From positions 55,990 to 119,989 of the forward strand of contig QHRW01000123.1 of the NCBI GenBank assembly GCA_003220265.1: a DNA stretch of 64,000 bases, given 5' to 3'. The notes under the pieces are model-generated. The model did not search any database and was not told the origin of the DNA. It saw only the letters and a list, made by a program, of their open reading frames with translations. This DNA comes from Candidatus Rokuibacteriota bacterium (lineage in GTDB: Bacteria > Methylomirabilota > Methylomirabilia > Rokubacteriales > CSP1-6). The position numbers and the translations under genes are program-made. The first letter of the stretch is position 1, and each line of letters begins with the position of its first letter. Below, piece by piece: positions 53,214 through 60,599 of this stretch.

Positions 53214-53471
53214 ATGGAAGAGGTCTTTCCGGTTCTGGCCGGGGTGGTCGTCGGGCTGGCCCTGCACCACGTGACGGCGCCGCTGTTGCGAGCCGTCCTT
53301 GTCGTCGTCTTCAGCCTGGGCTTCGGCGCCGTCGCCGCGTGGATCAGCGGGGAGCTCGCCCTCAGCCCGGTCTACATCGCGATCGACGCCGCTCAGGTCG
53401 CCGTCGCCACCGTGCTCACGGCGATGCTCGTCGCCGCCTGGCGTCGGCGCGCCCTGCGCCTGCGCTCCTGA
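53214..53471 (+). CDS. Small two- or three-helix membrane protein
   Basis: The 85-residue product has hydrophobic stretches at about residues 5-18, 24-45 and 58-77 and ends in a basic RRRALRLRS tail. The ATG at 53214 has a strong GGGGAGG site 6 bases upstream, preferred over an ATG further up. The last 79 bases overlap the convergent cobA gene. I recognise no family. It follows the MFS gene and may be a separate unit with its own promoter. Confidence 0.6.
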   Translation: MEEVFPVLAGVVVGLALHHVTAPLLRAVLVVVFSLGFGAVAAWISGELALSPVYIAIDAAQVAVATVLTAMLVAAWRRRALRLRS

Positions 53472-54208
53472 TCCCGCCCGGCGAGGTGGTCGCGTAACGC
53501 GACCACCGCGCCGATGACGATGACCGCGGGCGGCGCCACCGCCGCCCTCTCGACGCGCGTCACGATGGTGCCGAGGGTCCCCACGATCGTCCGCTGAGCC
53601 GGCGTCGTACCCTGCTCGATCACTGCCGCCGGCGTGCTGCGCGCCCGGCCGTGGGCGAGCAGCGCGGCGACGATGCGGGGCAGCCGGGCCAGGCCCATCA
53701 GCACCACGAGCGTGTCGGTGGCGGTGGCCAGACGCGCCCAGTCAGGCTCCGCTGCGTCGTCGGCCGCATGACCCGTCACCACCGCGAACGACGAGGCCAG
53801 CCGGCGATACGTCAGCGGGATGCCGGCCGAGGCCGGCACCGCCACCGCCGCGCTCACGCCGGGCACGACCTGGAACCGGACACCGCGGGCAGCCAGCGCC
53901 TCGGCCTCCTCGCCGCCGCGCCCGAACACGAACGGGTCACCGCCCTTGAGCCGCACGACGCGCCGCCCCCGCTCGGCGTGCGCGATGAGCAGCGCGGTGA
54001 TCTCCTCCTGCGGTAGCGTCGGGTGCCCCGGAGCCTTTCCCGCGAACACACGGAGCGCGCGGCGCGGTGCCAGCGCGAGCACGCGCGGGTCGACGAGGCG
54101 ATCGTAGACGACGACCTCGGCCCGGCCCAGGACGCGACGGCCGCGGATGGTCAGCAGTCCCGGATCCCCGGGGCCAGCGCCGACGAGGTGGACGCGCCCG
54201 CGCCTCAT
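53393..54208 (-). CDS. cobA: Uroporphyrinogen-III C-methyltransferase (siroheme pathway)
   Basis: The 271-residue SUMT adds two methyl groups to uroporphyrinogen III to give precorrin-2, the precursor of siroheme. The family blocks are VHLVGAGPGDPGLLT at the N-terminus, RLKGGDPFVFGRGGE at residues 86-100, VPGVSAAVAVPASAGIP and VVLMGLARL. It is the third gene of the nitrite operon and directly abuts nirC. Nitrite reductase needs siroheme, so this role is likely assimilatory. The C-terminal tail of about 25 residues (basic, then VSTVATAT) overlaps the convergent small gene and may be unconserved. Confidence 0.9.
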   Translation of the reverse strand: MRRGRVHLVGAGPGDPGLLTIRGRRVLGRAEVVVYDRLVDPRVLALAPRRALRVFAGKAPGHPTLPQEEITALLIAHAERGRRVVRLKGGDPFVFGRGGEEAEALAARGVRFQVVPGVSAAVAVPASAGIPLTYRRLASSFAVVTGHAADDAAEPDWARLATATDTLVVLMGLARLPRIVAALLAHGRARSTPAAVIEQGTTPAQRTIVGTLGTIVTRVERAAVAPPAVIVIGAVVALRDHLAGRDQERRRRARRRQAATSIAVSTVATAT

Positions 54209-55033
54209 CTAGCCGCCCGCCTCCGCGCCGAGCGGCACGACGACGGGCGCCGCGGCCCGCACGGGACGCTTGCGGTGCGTCGCGTACAGCGCGAAGCCCG
54301 TGAGGACCATGCCGGCCACGAGATTGCCGAGCGTGACCGGCAGCTGGTTCCAGATCCACCAGTCGGCGACGCTCACCCGGGCGCCCAGCAGCATGCCGGC
54401 CGGAATCGCGAACATGTTGACCACCGAGTGCTCGAAGCCCTGCGCGAAGAACGTGAGGATGGGCAGCCACATCGCGGCGATCTTGCCGGCCGTGGACTGC
54501 GAGGTGAGCGCCATCACCACGCCGAGCGTCACCATCCAGTTGCAGAGCATCGCCTTGCTGACGACGATCAGCATCCCGGCGGCGCCGAGCTTGGCGTAGG
54601 CGAGCGTCTTGGCCTCGGCCACCGTGACCAGCCACTTGGCCATCTCGGAGTCGGGCGCCAGCGTGAGCGTGAACAGCAGCGCGTAGAAGCCGCTGCCGAT
54701 CAGGTTGCCCACGAAGACCCAGCTCCAGTTGGCGACGAGCGTGCCGGCGCCCAGCCGACGCTCGCACGCGGCCAGCGGCAGGAGCGCGAAGTTGCCCGTG
54801 ACCAGCTCGAGGCCCAGCAGGACGATCATGACGAAGCCGACCGGGAAGATCAGCGCGCCGACGAGGCCGACCTTCGTCTGCAGGGTGCCGGTGAAGGCCA
54901 GCGTGGTCGCGAAGCCGAGCAGGCTGCCGGCCAGGATGCCGCGGACCAGGAGGTCCTTCACGGGGAGCTGACCCTTGGCGCTGCCGAGGGTCACCATCTG
55001 ATCGAGGACGGCCTCGGGCTTGACGTAGGGCAC
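54209..55033 (-). CDS. Formate/nitrite transporter family channel, probable nitrite uptake
   Basis: The 274-residue protein has six membrane helices and the FNT pattern: GILAGSLLGFATTLAFTG, ELVTGNFALLPLAA, GNLIGSGFYALLF and a late GFEHSVVNMFAIP with the channel histidine. Placed between nitrite reductase and the siroheme gene it should be NirC-like. FocA-type formate transport is less likely here. The GTG start has AGGAGGA 6 bases upstream. The gap to the reductase gene is 11 bases, so it belongs to one operon. Confidence 0.9.
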   Translation of the reverse strand: MPYVKPEAVLDQMVTLGSAKGQLPVKDLLVRGILAGSLLGFATTLAFTGTLQTKVGLVGALIFPVGFVMIVLLGLELVTGNFALLPLAACERRLGAGTLVANWSWVFVGNLIGSGFYALLFTLTLAPDSEMAKWLVTVAEAKTLAYAKLGAAGMLIVVSKAMLCNWMVTLGVVMALTSQSTAGKIAAMWLPILTFFAQGFEHSVVNMFAIPAGMLLGARVSVADWWIWNQLPVTLGNLVAGMVLTGFALYATHRKRPVRAAAPVVVPLGAEAGG

Positions 55034-55044
55034 GTTCTCCTCCT

Positions 55045-56892
55045 TCAGGCGTCCGGGCGCGCGTCCATCCGCACGCAGCGCGCGCGCAGCGTGGGGTCGG
55101 TGGAGCAGGCGCCGGTCTTGATGTCGAAGCGATGACCGTGGACGGGGCACACGACCTCGTCGCCGCTGAGCTCGCCGCCGGCCAGCGCGGCGCCCGCGTG
55201 GGGACAAGCGTTCTCGAGCGCGTAGAGCCGTTCGCCGCGGCGGAAGACCACAACCTCGACGCCGCCGATGACGAGCGCCTTGCTGGCGCCCTCCGCGAGG
55301 TCGCCGACGGCGATGAGCGGGGTCGGCTCGACGCGCGCCCGGGCGGACGGGGGCGCCGCTGGCGGCGCCGGCGCCGCGGAGGCCGGTGAGGCCGCCAGCG
55401 CGCGAAGCTGGCGTCGCACCTTGTCGGGCTCGTAGTGGCGGAGCAGACCCTCCAGCACCTGCGGCAGGCTGCTGCACGGCACGCTCTCCAGCACGCGCAG
55501 CCCCGGCGTGGCCTGCGGGCCGGACGCGCCGCCGACGAACACGTCGACCGCGTCGACGGGCTTGCCGTCGACGTTGACCTTGGTCCCCAGCAGCCCGATG
55601 TCGGCCACCGTGTGGTTGCCGCAGCCGGCGGGGCAGCCGGACCAGTGGATGCGGATGGGCTGGCTGCGATGGACCTTGCTCTCGAGCGTGCGTGCGATCT
55701 GAAGGGCCCGGCTCTTCGTCTCGATGACGGCCAGGTTGCAGAACTCGATCCCCGTGCAGCTCACCAGTCCGCGCATGATCTCGGAGGGGTCGTAGCGCAG
55801 GACCTTGAGCAGCGGCTCGGCGGTGAGGTTGCCGATCTTGGTGTCGGGGACGTGCGGCACGATCACGTTCTGGTCGGCCGTGAAGCGGACATCGCCGGTG
55901 CCGTAGCGCTCGGCCAGCCGGCCGAGCTCGATCAGCTGGTCGCCCGTCAGGCGGCCCACCGGCACCAGGAGCCCGGCGTAATTGAGGCCGTCCTGCTTCT
56001 GGCGAAAGATGCCGACGTGATCGCTGCTCTTGGCCAGCCGCGCGTCGGCGCCGGCCCGGGCCAGCTCGTGCCCGAGCCGCGCCTCCAGCGTCGCCCTGAA
56101 GCGCGCCGGCCCCCAGTCGTCCACCAGGAAGGCGAGCCGGATCTTGTTGCGCGCGTCGCGCGCGCCGTGGTCGCGAAAGAGCAGCACCACGGCACGGCAG
56201 AGGGCGGCGGCGTCCTCGGGCTCGACGAAGGCGTCAAGGGGCGTGGCGATGCGGTAGCCGCCCGAGCCGTTCTTGCCGCCGACGAGGACGTTGAAGCCGA
56301 CGACGTCCCCGCGCGTGGCCGGCACCAGGGCCAGATCCTGCGTCTCGGTGTGCGTGCAGTTGTCGCGGCAGCCGGTGACGGCCACGTTGAACTTGCGCGG
56401 CAGGTTGGTGAACGCGCGATCGCCCACGAACGCCTGCGTGAACGCGCGGGCCACCGGCGAGGCGTCGAACAGCTCGTTGCGCGTGAGCCCGGCCACCGCG
56501 CAGCCGACGACGTTGCGGACATTGTCCATGCCGGTCTGCAGCGTCACGAGGCCGACCGCCTGCAGGCGCTCGAGCACGGTGGGGACCTCCGCGATCGTCA
56601 GCCACCGGAGCTGGAGCTGCTGCCGCGTGGTGATGTCGGCCAGGCCGCGGCCATACTCGTTGGCCAGCGCGCCGAGCGTGCGGAGCTGGCCGGCGCGGCT
56701 GAGCCCGTTCGGAATGCGGATGCGCATCATGAAGTGCCCCGGCGTGTGCTTGCGCACGAACACGCCCCACCATTTGAGGCGCTCGAGATCGCCCTCGGGA
56801 ATGGCGGCCACCCCCAGCGCGGCGAAGCGCGGAATGTCCGCGCCGACGTCGAGGCCGTCCTTCTCGGACTTGATCTGCTCGATCTTGTTCAA
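55045..56892 (-). CDS. Ferredoxin-type nitrite reductase fused to a C-terminal Rieske domain
   Basis: The 615-residue protein combines an assimilatory siroheme nitrite/sulfite reductase (about residues 1-490) with a NirD-like Rieske module (about 525-610). The 4Fe-4S/siroheme cysteines are C379, C385, C420 and C424 (CTGIEFC and GCPAGC). The Rieske ligands are C563, H565, C582 and H585 (CPHAG and CPVHG). A Pro/Ala-rich linker joins them. The TTG start at 56892 has GGGAGG 6 bases upstream and gives the family-typical start NKIEQIKSEKDGLDV. It heads the operon with nirC and cobA. Nitrite rather than sulfite is inferred from these neighbours. Confidence 0.88.
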   Translation of the reverse strand: MNKIEQIKSEKDGLDVGADIPRFAALGVAAIPEGDLERLKWWGVFVRKHTPGHFMMRIRIPNGLSRAGQLRTLGALANEYGRGLADITTRQQLQLRWLTIAEVPTVLERLQAVGLVTLQTGMDNVRNVVGCAVAGLTRNELFDASPVARAFTQAFVGDRAFTNLPRKFNVAVTGCRDNCTHTETQDLALVPATRGDVVGFNVLVGGKNGSGGYRIATPLDAFVEPEDAAALCRAVVLLFRDHGARDARNKIRLAFLVDDWGPARFRATLEARLGHELARAGADARLAKSSDHVGIFRQKQDGLNYAGLLVPVGRLTGDQLIELGRLAERYGTGDVRFTADQNVIVPHVPDTKIGNLTAEPLLKVLRYDPSEIMRGLVSCTGIEFCNLAVIETKSRALQIARTLESKVHRSQPIRIHWSGCPAGCGNHTVADIGLLGTKVNVDGKPVDAVDVFVGGASGPQATPGLRVLESVPCSSLPQVLEGLLRHYEPDKVRRQLRALAASPASAAPAPPAAPPSARARVEPTPLIAVGDLAEGASKALVIGGVEVVVFRRGERLYALENACPHAGAALAGGELSGDEVVCPVHGHRFDIKTGACSTDPTLRARCVRMDARPDA

Positions 56893-56916
56893 CCGGCGCC
56901 TCCCGTGGCGGACAAC

Positions 56917-56955
56917 AAAAAAGGGCGCTCTCCCCACGATCGGGAAAGCACCCTT
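56917..56955 (-). terminator. Terminator-like hairpin in the nitrite operon leader (candidate attenuator)
   Basis: On the minus strand a 14-bp stem (arms AAGGGTGCTTTCCC and GGGAGAGCGCCCTT) with a short GATCGTG-type loop is followed by a U-rich tract. This is the form of an intrinsic terminator. No gene lies upstream on this strand, and the hairpin ends about 24 bases before the reductase start. It would therefore stop transcription of its own operon unless relieved. Control by a nitrate-responsive antiterminator (NasR/NasT ANTAR type) is a plausible inference. Confidence 0.65.
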
Positions 56956-56970
56956 GCCTTCGCGACGCAA

Positions 56971-56986
56971 CGCCCGGCGTCGGGCG
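56971..56986 (-). promoter_or_regulatory. Upstream leader hairpin of the nitrite operon
   Basis: CGCCCG-ACGC-CGGGCG forms a 6-bp stem in the leader, 15 bases before the terminator-like hairpin. Two successive hairpins in a leader is the layout of ANTAR-controlled operons. The classic six-base loops are not clearly present. Confidence 0.4.
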
Positions 56987-57004
56987 CGCGCTGCGGCGTC
57001 GAGC

Positions 57005-57020
57005 TACAAGCGGCATGCCA
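57005..57020 (-). promoter_or_regulatory. Sigma54-like promoter for the nitrite operon
   Basis: TGGCATGCCGCTTGTA on the minus strand fits the -24/-12 consensus (TGGCACG, 4 bases, TTGCA) except for a C-to-T change at two places, one in the -12 GC. Transcription would begin near 56994 and give a leader of about 100 bases that contains both hairpins. Confidence 0.4.
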
Positions 57021-57149
57021 GCGTTGCCCGGGAGCCCAACAGGTCGAAAAGCCAGGCGGGCGGCGGCGTGTGCGCCGCGGCGAGAGGGTTGGCCTGCTCA
57101 CGTGGCGGGCAACGGCGCGCGCGCTGCTCAATCCGTGGGCGCCGCGCGC

Positions 57150-57155
57150 TACAAT
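57150..57155 (+). promoter_or_regulatory. -10 element before the EEP-family gene
   Basis: TACAAT matches five of six bases of the -10 consensus and lies 12 bases before the ATG at 57167. No clear -35 is seen. The message would have a very short leader. Confidence 0.35.
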
Positions 57156-57166
57156 CCCTGCTCGAG

Positions 57167-57913
57167 ATGCGCATCGTGGCCTGGAACATCCGGGCGGGCG
57201 GCGGCGTGCGCGTGCCCGCCATCGGTCGCCAGCTCCAGCGCTGGGCGCCCGACGTCGTCGCGCTCTCCGAGTTCCGCGCCACGCCGCCCAGCGGCCTCCT
57301 GCGCGCGGCGCTCGCGGACTGCGGGCTCGTCCACCAGTTCACCACCGCCGATCCTCGCCGGCCCACGCTGAATGCGCTGCTCGTCGCCACGCGCTGGCCG
57401 CTGGTCCGGATCCGGCTCCGCGCGGCGCCGCTCGAGCGGGCGCGCTGGCTTGCAGTTTCCGTTGCCTCGCCGCTGCCGCTCGTGCTGGGCGCGCTGCACG
57501 TGCCGAACCGCGTGAGTGGCCGCAAGTACCCGTTCCTCGACGCGGTGCTGGCGTGCGCGCGCGGCTGGAGCCGTGGTCCCGCGCTGTTCGTGGGCGACAC
57601 GAACTCCGGCCGGCGCGGGCTCGACGAGCAGGTGCCGGCCTTCAGCGCGCGCGAGGAGGGCTGGATCGACGCGCTCGGCGGCTGCGGCTGGCGCGACGCC
57701 TTTCGCCACCTGCGCCCCGACACGCGCGCCTACACCTGGTACTCGCCCAACGGCCGCAACGGCTTCCGTATCGACCAGGCCTTCGTCAACGCACCGCTGC
57801 TGGAGCATCTGAAGGATGCCGCCTATGTCTGGGGCGGCGCCGGTCAGCGCCGGCGCCGCGAGCTGCTGAGCGATCACGCCGCGTTGATCGTGGATCTGGC
57901 GGAGACCGCCTGA
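57167..57913 (+). CDS. Endonuclease/exonuclease/phosphatase family protein
   Basis: The 248-residue protein has the EEP metal and catalytic residues: N7 in AWNIRAGG, E35 in LSEFR, D144 and N146 in FVGDTNSG, and D236-H237 in LSDHAALIVD. The fold includes DNA-repair nucleases, sphingomyelinases and phosphatases. It has no signal peptide, so a cytoplasmic nuclease or phosphatase is likely. It diverges from the nitrite operon. The sequence between the two starts holds that operon's promoter and leader. Confidence 0.82.
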   Translation: MRIVAWNIRAGGGVRVPAIGRQLQRWAPDVVALSEFRATPPSGLLRAALADCGLVHQFTTADPRRPTLNALLVATRWPLVRIRLRAAPLERARWLAVSVASPLPLVLGALHVPNRVSGRKYPFLDAVLACARGWSRGPALFVGDTNSGRRGLDEQVPAFSAREEGWIDALGGCGWRDAFRHLRPDTRAYTWYSPNGRNGFRIDQAFVNAPLLEHLKDAAYVWGGAGQRRRRELLSDHAALIVDLAETA

Positions 57914-57944
57914 CGCGCACGAGCATGGGAAGAGGAGTGGGGGC

Positions 57945-58418
57945 GCCTCGGGGCTGGCGCAACAGCTCATCGAGCGGTTCTATCGCGAAGAGGCGGCGAC
58001 CGGCGTCCGCGTGCGCAGCATCCGCGCCGACGCGCTGCGGGCGCTGGCCGCCTATCCGTGGCCGGGCAACATCCGCGAGCTGCGCAACGTGCTCTGGGAG
58101 GCGCTCGTGTACAAGACGGCCGGCGATGAGATCGTCCCCGCCGACCTGCCGCGCCGGGTGCTGCAGCGGAGCGCGGCCACCGCGCGCGGCGGCCTCGTCG
58201 ATCGCGGCGCCGTCGCCCGCAAGATCGCGGCGCGCGCGCTCGACCTCAAGGCGGAGATCGCCGCGCTGGAGCGGACGGCGCTCTCGGAGGCGCTGGCTGG
58301 CGGCAACGCGGCGGAGGCAGCGCGGCTGCTGGGCACCGTGGGGCGCGGGCACGCGCGCGACCCGGGCGGCACCGTGCGGGCGATGTTACGTCGACTCCGA
58401 CCGAGGGGGAGGGGCTGA
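57945..58418 (+). pseudogene. Remnant of an NtrC-family sigma54-dependent activator
   Basis: The frame contains the end of the AAA+ domain (LAQQLIERFYREEAATG, then ALAAYPWPGNIRELRNVL) and a Fis-like C-terminal part (ALAGGNAAEAARLLGTVGRG). It lacks the Walker motifs, the GAFTGA loop and the receiver domain. The similarity begins abruptly at about 57950, just after the EEP gene. No start codon with a ribosome site precedes it, except a weak GTG inside. It is best read as the 3' end of a deleted gene. It might still be expressed as a DNA-binding fragment. Confidence 0.65.
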
Positions 58419-58423
58419 GCGGG

Positions 58424-58648
58424 ATGTGGGCGCGCCGGCTGCTCGTCGTCGCCGTGGCGGTGGCGGTGCTCGCCGTGCTGGTGATCCCCGTATGGCGCGA
58501 GAACGAGCGCCGCTACGCCGACCTCCGCCTCACCGGCTGCTTCGGCGACACCGGCGTGCCGGGTGTCATCCAGGAGTGCACGGGCAACGTCCGCCGCCTC
58601 TGCCGCGACGCCCCGCCGCTCATCGACTGGCGCGGCTGGTGTTTTTGA
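58424..58648 (+). CDS. Small membrane-anchored hypothetical protein
   Basis: The 74-residue product has one N-terminal membrane helix (VVAVAVAVLAVLVIPVW) and then a soluble part with four cysteines (TGCFGD, QECTGN, RLCRDA, GWCF), which could form two disulfides outside the membrane. Its TGA stop runs directly into a two-hairpin repeat. No family is recognised. The ATG lies 6 bases after the NtrC remnant. Confidence 0.55.
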   Translation: MWARRLLVVAVAVAVLAVLVIPVWRENERRYADLRLTGCFGDTGVPGVIQECTGNVRRLCRDAPPLIDWRGWCF

Positions 58649-58654
58649 TGGGGG

Positions 58655-58735
58655 CGTCTATTTTGATGGGGGCCCCGAGATGGCCCCCAAACCCCCATCC
58701 TTCGGAGCGCCCCGGCGGAGCCGTGGCGCTCCTCT
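58655..58735 (-). repeat. Two-hairpin repeat, copy G
   Basis: This copy begins within a few bases of the stop of the small membrane gene. The G-rich end is partly doubled (GATGGGGGCG and TTTTGATGGGGGCC) and is followed by GGGGGCCCCGAGATGGCCCCC-type stem arms, then GAGCGCCCCGG-CGG-AGCCGTGGCGCTC. It lies between a plus-strand gene and the convergent livM gene, so it could terminate both. Confidence 0.75.
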
Positions 58736-58758
58736 ATTTCTGGCGCTCGGGCGCTCCT

Positions 58759-59712
58759 CTATTTTGGCGCGGCGCTGTTGCCCGTGAGCGTGCCCCAGAT
58801 GCCCTTGGGCAGGAACAGGACGAACGCCATGAAGACGAGGCCGATCACCAGCGGCCAGGACTCCGTCCGCGCGCTGACGAGGTCCTCCAGCACCAGGAAC
58901 GTGCCGGCGCCGACGAAGGGCCCGAAGAACGTGCCGGCGCCGCCGAGCAGCGTCATGATGACGACCTGCCCCGACGTGGACCAGTGCAGCGACTCGATCG
59001 GCACCACCGTGAGCCGCAGGGCGTCGAGCGAGCCGGCCAGCCCGCAGAAGAGCGCGGAGAACACGAACGAGAGGTGCTTGATGCGCGAGATGTCGTAGCC
59101 GCACGCCGCGGCCCGGTCGGAATTCTCGCGGATCGCCTGCAGCACGGTGCCGAACGGTGAGTCGAGGATGCGCCTGAGCGCGGCGACGGCGAGGCCGACC
59201 AGCACCAGCGCGAAGTAGTAGAACACCACCGAGCGATCGAGCGGGATGCGCAGCCCGGGCAGCACCACCGCCGGCACCGCGATGCCGCGCAGGCCGTCGT
59301 CGCCGCCCGTCCAGTCCGCCAGGTGGAACCCGACGAAGTAGAGGAGCTGGGCGAAGGCCAGCGTGAGCATCGCGAAGTAGATGCCGCGCCGGCGCAGGCA
59401 GAAGAACCCGAACACCGCGCCCCCGACGACGGCCGCCGCCAGCCCGGCCCCGAGCGCCAGCCACAACGACGTGACCTTGAGCTTGGCCAGCGCGATGCCG
59501 GTGCCGTAGGCGCCGAGCCCCCAGTAGGCGGCGGCGCCGAACGAGAGCAGGCCCGTGTAGCCGTACAGCAGGTTGAAGCCGAGCGCGAAGAGGCCGTAGA
59601 TCAGCACCTGGGTGGCGAGCGACTTGTACGGCACCACCCACGGGAAGATCGCGAAGACGACGAAGAAGCCGAGCACCGGGTGACGTCGCACCCAGGCCGC
59701 GACCGCGCTCAT
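58759..59712 (-). CDS. ABC transporter permease, LivM family
   Basis: The 317-residue protein has about nine membrane helices and the LivM hallmarks: FALGFNLLYGYTGLLSFGAAAYWGLGAY-type start, LRRRGIYFAMLTLAFAQL, and the EAA-like coupling stretch AIRENSDRAAACGYD. It ends GTFLVLED..PKGIWG. It forms the channel with LivH. Its ATG overlaps the livH stop (ATGA). It is the last gene of the binding-protein, livH, livM operon and meets a two-hairpin repeat at its 3' end. Confidence 0.93.
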   Translation of the reverse strand: MSAVAAWVRRHPVLGFFVVFAIFPWVVPYKSLATQVLIYGLFALGFNLLYGYTGLLSFGAAAYWGLGAYGTGIALAKLKVTSLWLALGAGLAAAVVGGAVFGFFCLRRRGIYFAMLTLAFAQLLYFVGFHLADWTGGDDGLRGIAVPAVVLPGLRIPLDRSVVFYYFALVLVGLAVAALRRILDSPFGTVLQAIRENSDRAAACGYDISRIKHLSFVFSALFCGLAGSLDALRLTVVPIESLHWSTSGQVVIMTLLGGAGTFFGPFVGAGTFLVLEDLVSARTESWPLVIGLVFMAFVLFLPKGIWGTLTGNSAAPK

Positions 59713-60593
59713 TCGAGCAGGCCTGCCTCGCCGAAGAGCCCGCTCGGGCGGAGCAGCAGGACGACGGCCATGAAGATGAACACGATGATCTCGGCGAGCT
59801 TCGGGACGAAGAACGTCGTGAGGCCCACCACCTGGCCGATGAGCAGGCCCGAGACGACCGCACCGACCAGGCTGCCCGTGCCGCCCACCACCACCACCAC
59901 GAACGACTCGATGATGATCGTCACGCCCATCTCGGCGTAGGCGCCGCGCATGGGTCCGGCCAGGATGCCGGCCAGCCCCGCCAGCCCGGTGCCGATGCCG
60001 AACACGATGAACCACACGCGCCCGACGTCGAAGCCGAGCGCGCGCACCATGAGCGGATCGCGCGAGGCCGCGCGGATCAGCAGGCCGACGTTGGTCTTCT
60101 CGAGGAACAACCACAGCGCCAGCAGCACGACGGCCGTCACCGCGATGACGAACAGCCGGTAGGTCGGAAAGTACGTGAAGCCGAGGTTGACGGCGCCCCC
60201 CAGCGCGCGCGGCGGATCGAGGGTGAGGCCGATCTTGCCCCAGATGAGCCGCGCCGTCTCCACCACGACGAGCGAGAGGCCGAAGGTGAGCAGCAGCGGG
60301 TCGTCGGGGCTCCGGCCGTAGAGCGGGCGGATCAGCACCCGCTCCACGGCCAGTCCCAGCGCGCCCACCAGCAGCGGCGCCAGCACGAGCGCCACGGTGA
60401 AGCTGCCCGTGTGCGTCAGCAGCACGTAGCCGAAGTAGGCGCCCAGCATGTACAGCGCGCCGTGGGAGAAGTTCACCACCGTCATCAGCCCGAAGATCAG
60501 CGACAGGCCGATGGCGAGCAGCACGAAGATCCCCCCGAGCACGAGCCCGGTGAAGACCTGCGCGGCCAGCGCGGCAAGCGAGATCTCGGGCAC
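59709..60593 (-). CDS. ABC transporter permease, LivH family
   Basis: The 294-residue protein has about eight helices with the family start GIFVLLAIGLSLIFGLMTVVNFSHGALYMLGAY (the NFSHG block at about residues 41-45). The coupling region is LLIRAASRDPLMVRALGFDV, followed by GPMRGAYAEMG. It differs clearly from the LivH/UrtB at the window start, so the two importers are paralogues. It lies 6 bases after the binding-protein gene in the same operon. The ligand is unknown. Confidence 0.93.
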   Translation of the reverse strand: MPEISLAALAAQVFTGLVLGGIFVLLAIGLSLIFGLMTVVNFSHGALYMLGAYFGYVLLTHTGSFTVALVLAPLLVGALGLAVERVLIRPLYGRSPDDPLLLTFGLSLVVVETARLIWGKIGLTLDPPRALGGAVNLGFTYFPTYRLFVIAVTAVVLLALWLFLEKTNVGLLIRAASRDPLMVRALGFDVGRVWFIVFGIGTGLAGLAGILAGPMRGAYAEMGVTIIIESFVVVVVGGTGSLVGAVVSGLLIGQVVGLTTFFVPKLAEIIVFIFMAVVLLLRPSGLFGEAGLLE

Positions 60594-60599
60594 GGCCGC

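Noticed and set aside
56893..56970. N-terminal extension of nitrite reductase by 26 residues
   Set aside because: These codons form the terminator-like hairpin and its U-tract. The TTG at 56892 has a ribosome site and gives the family-typical start.
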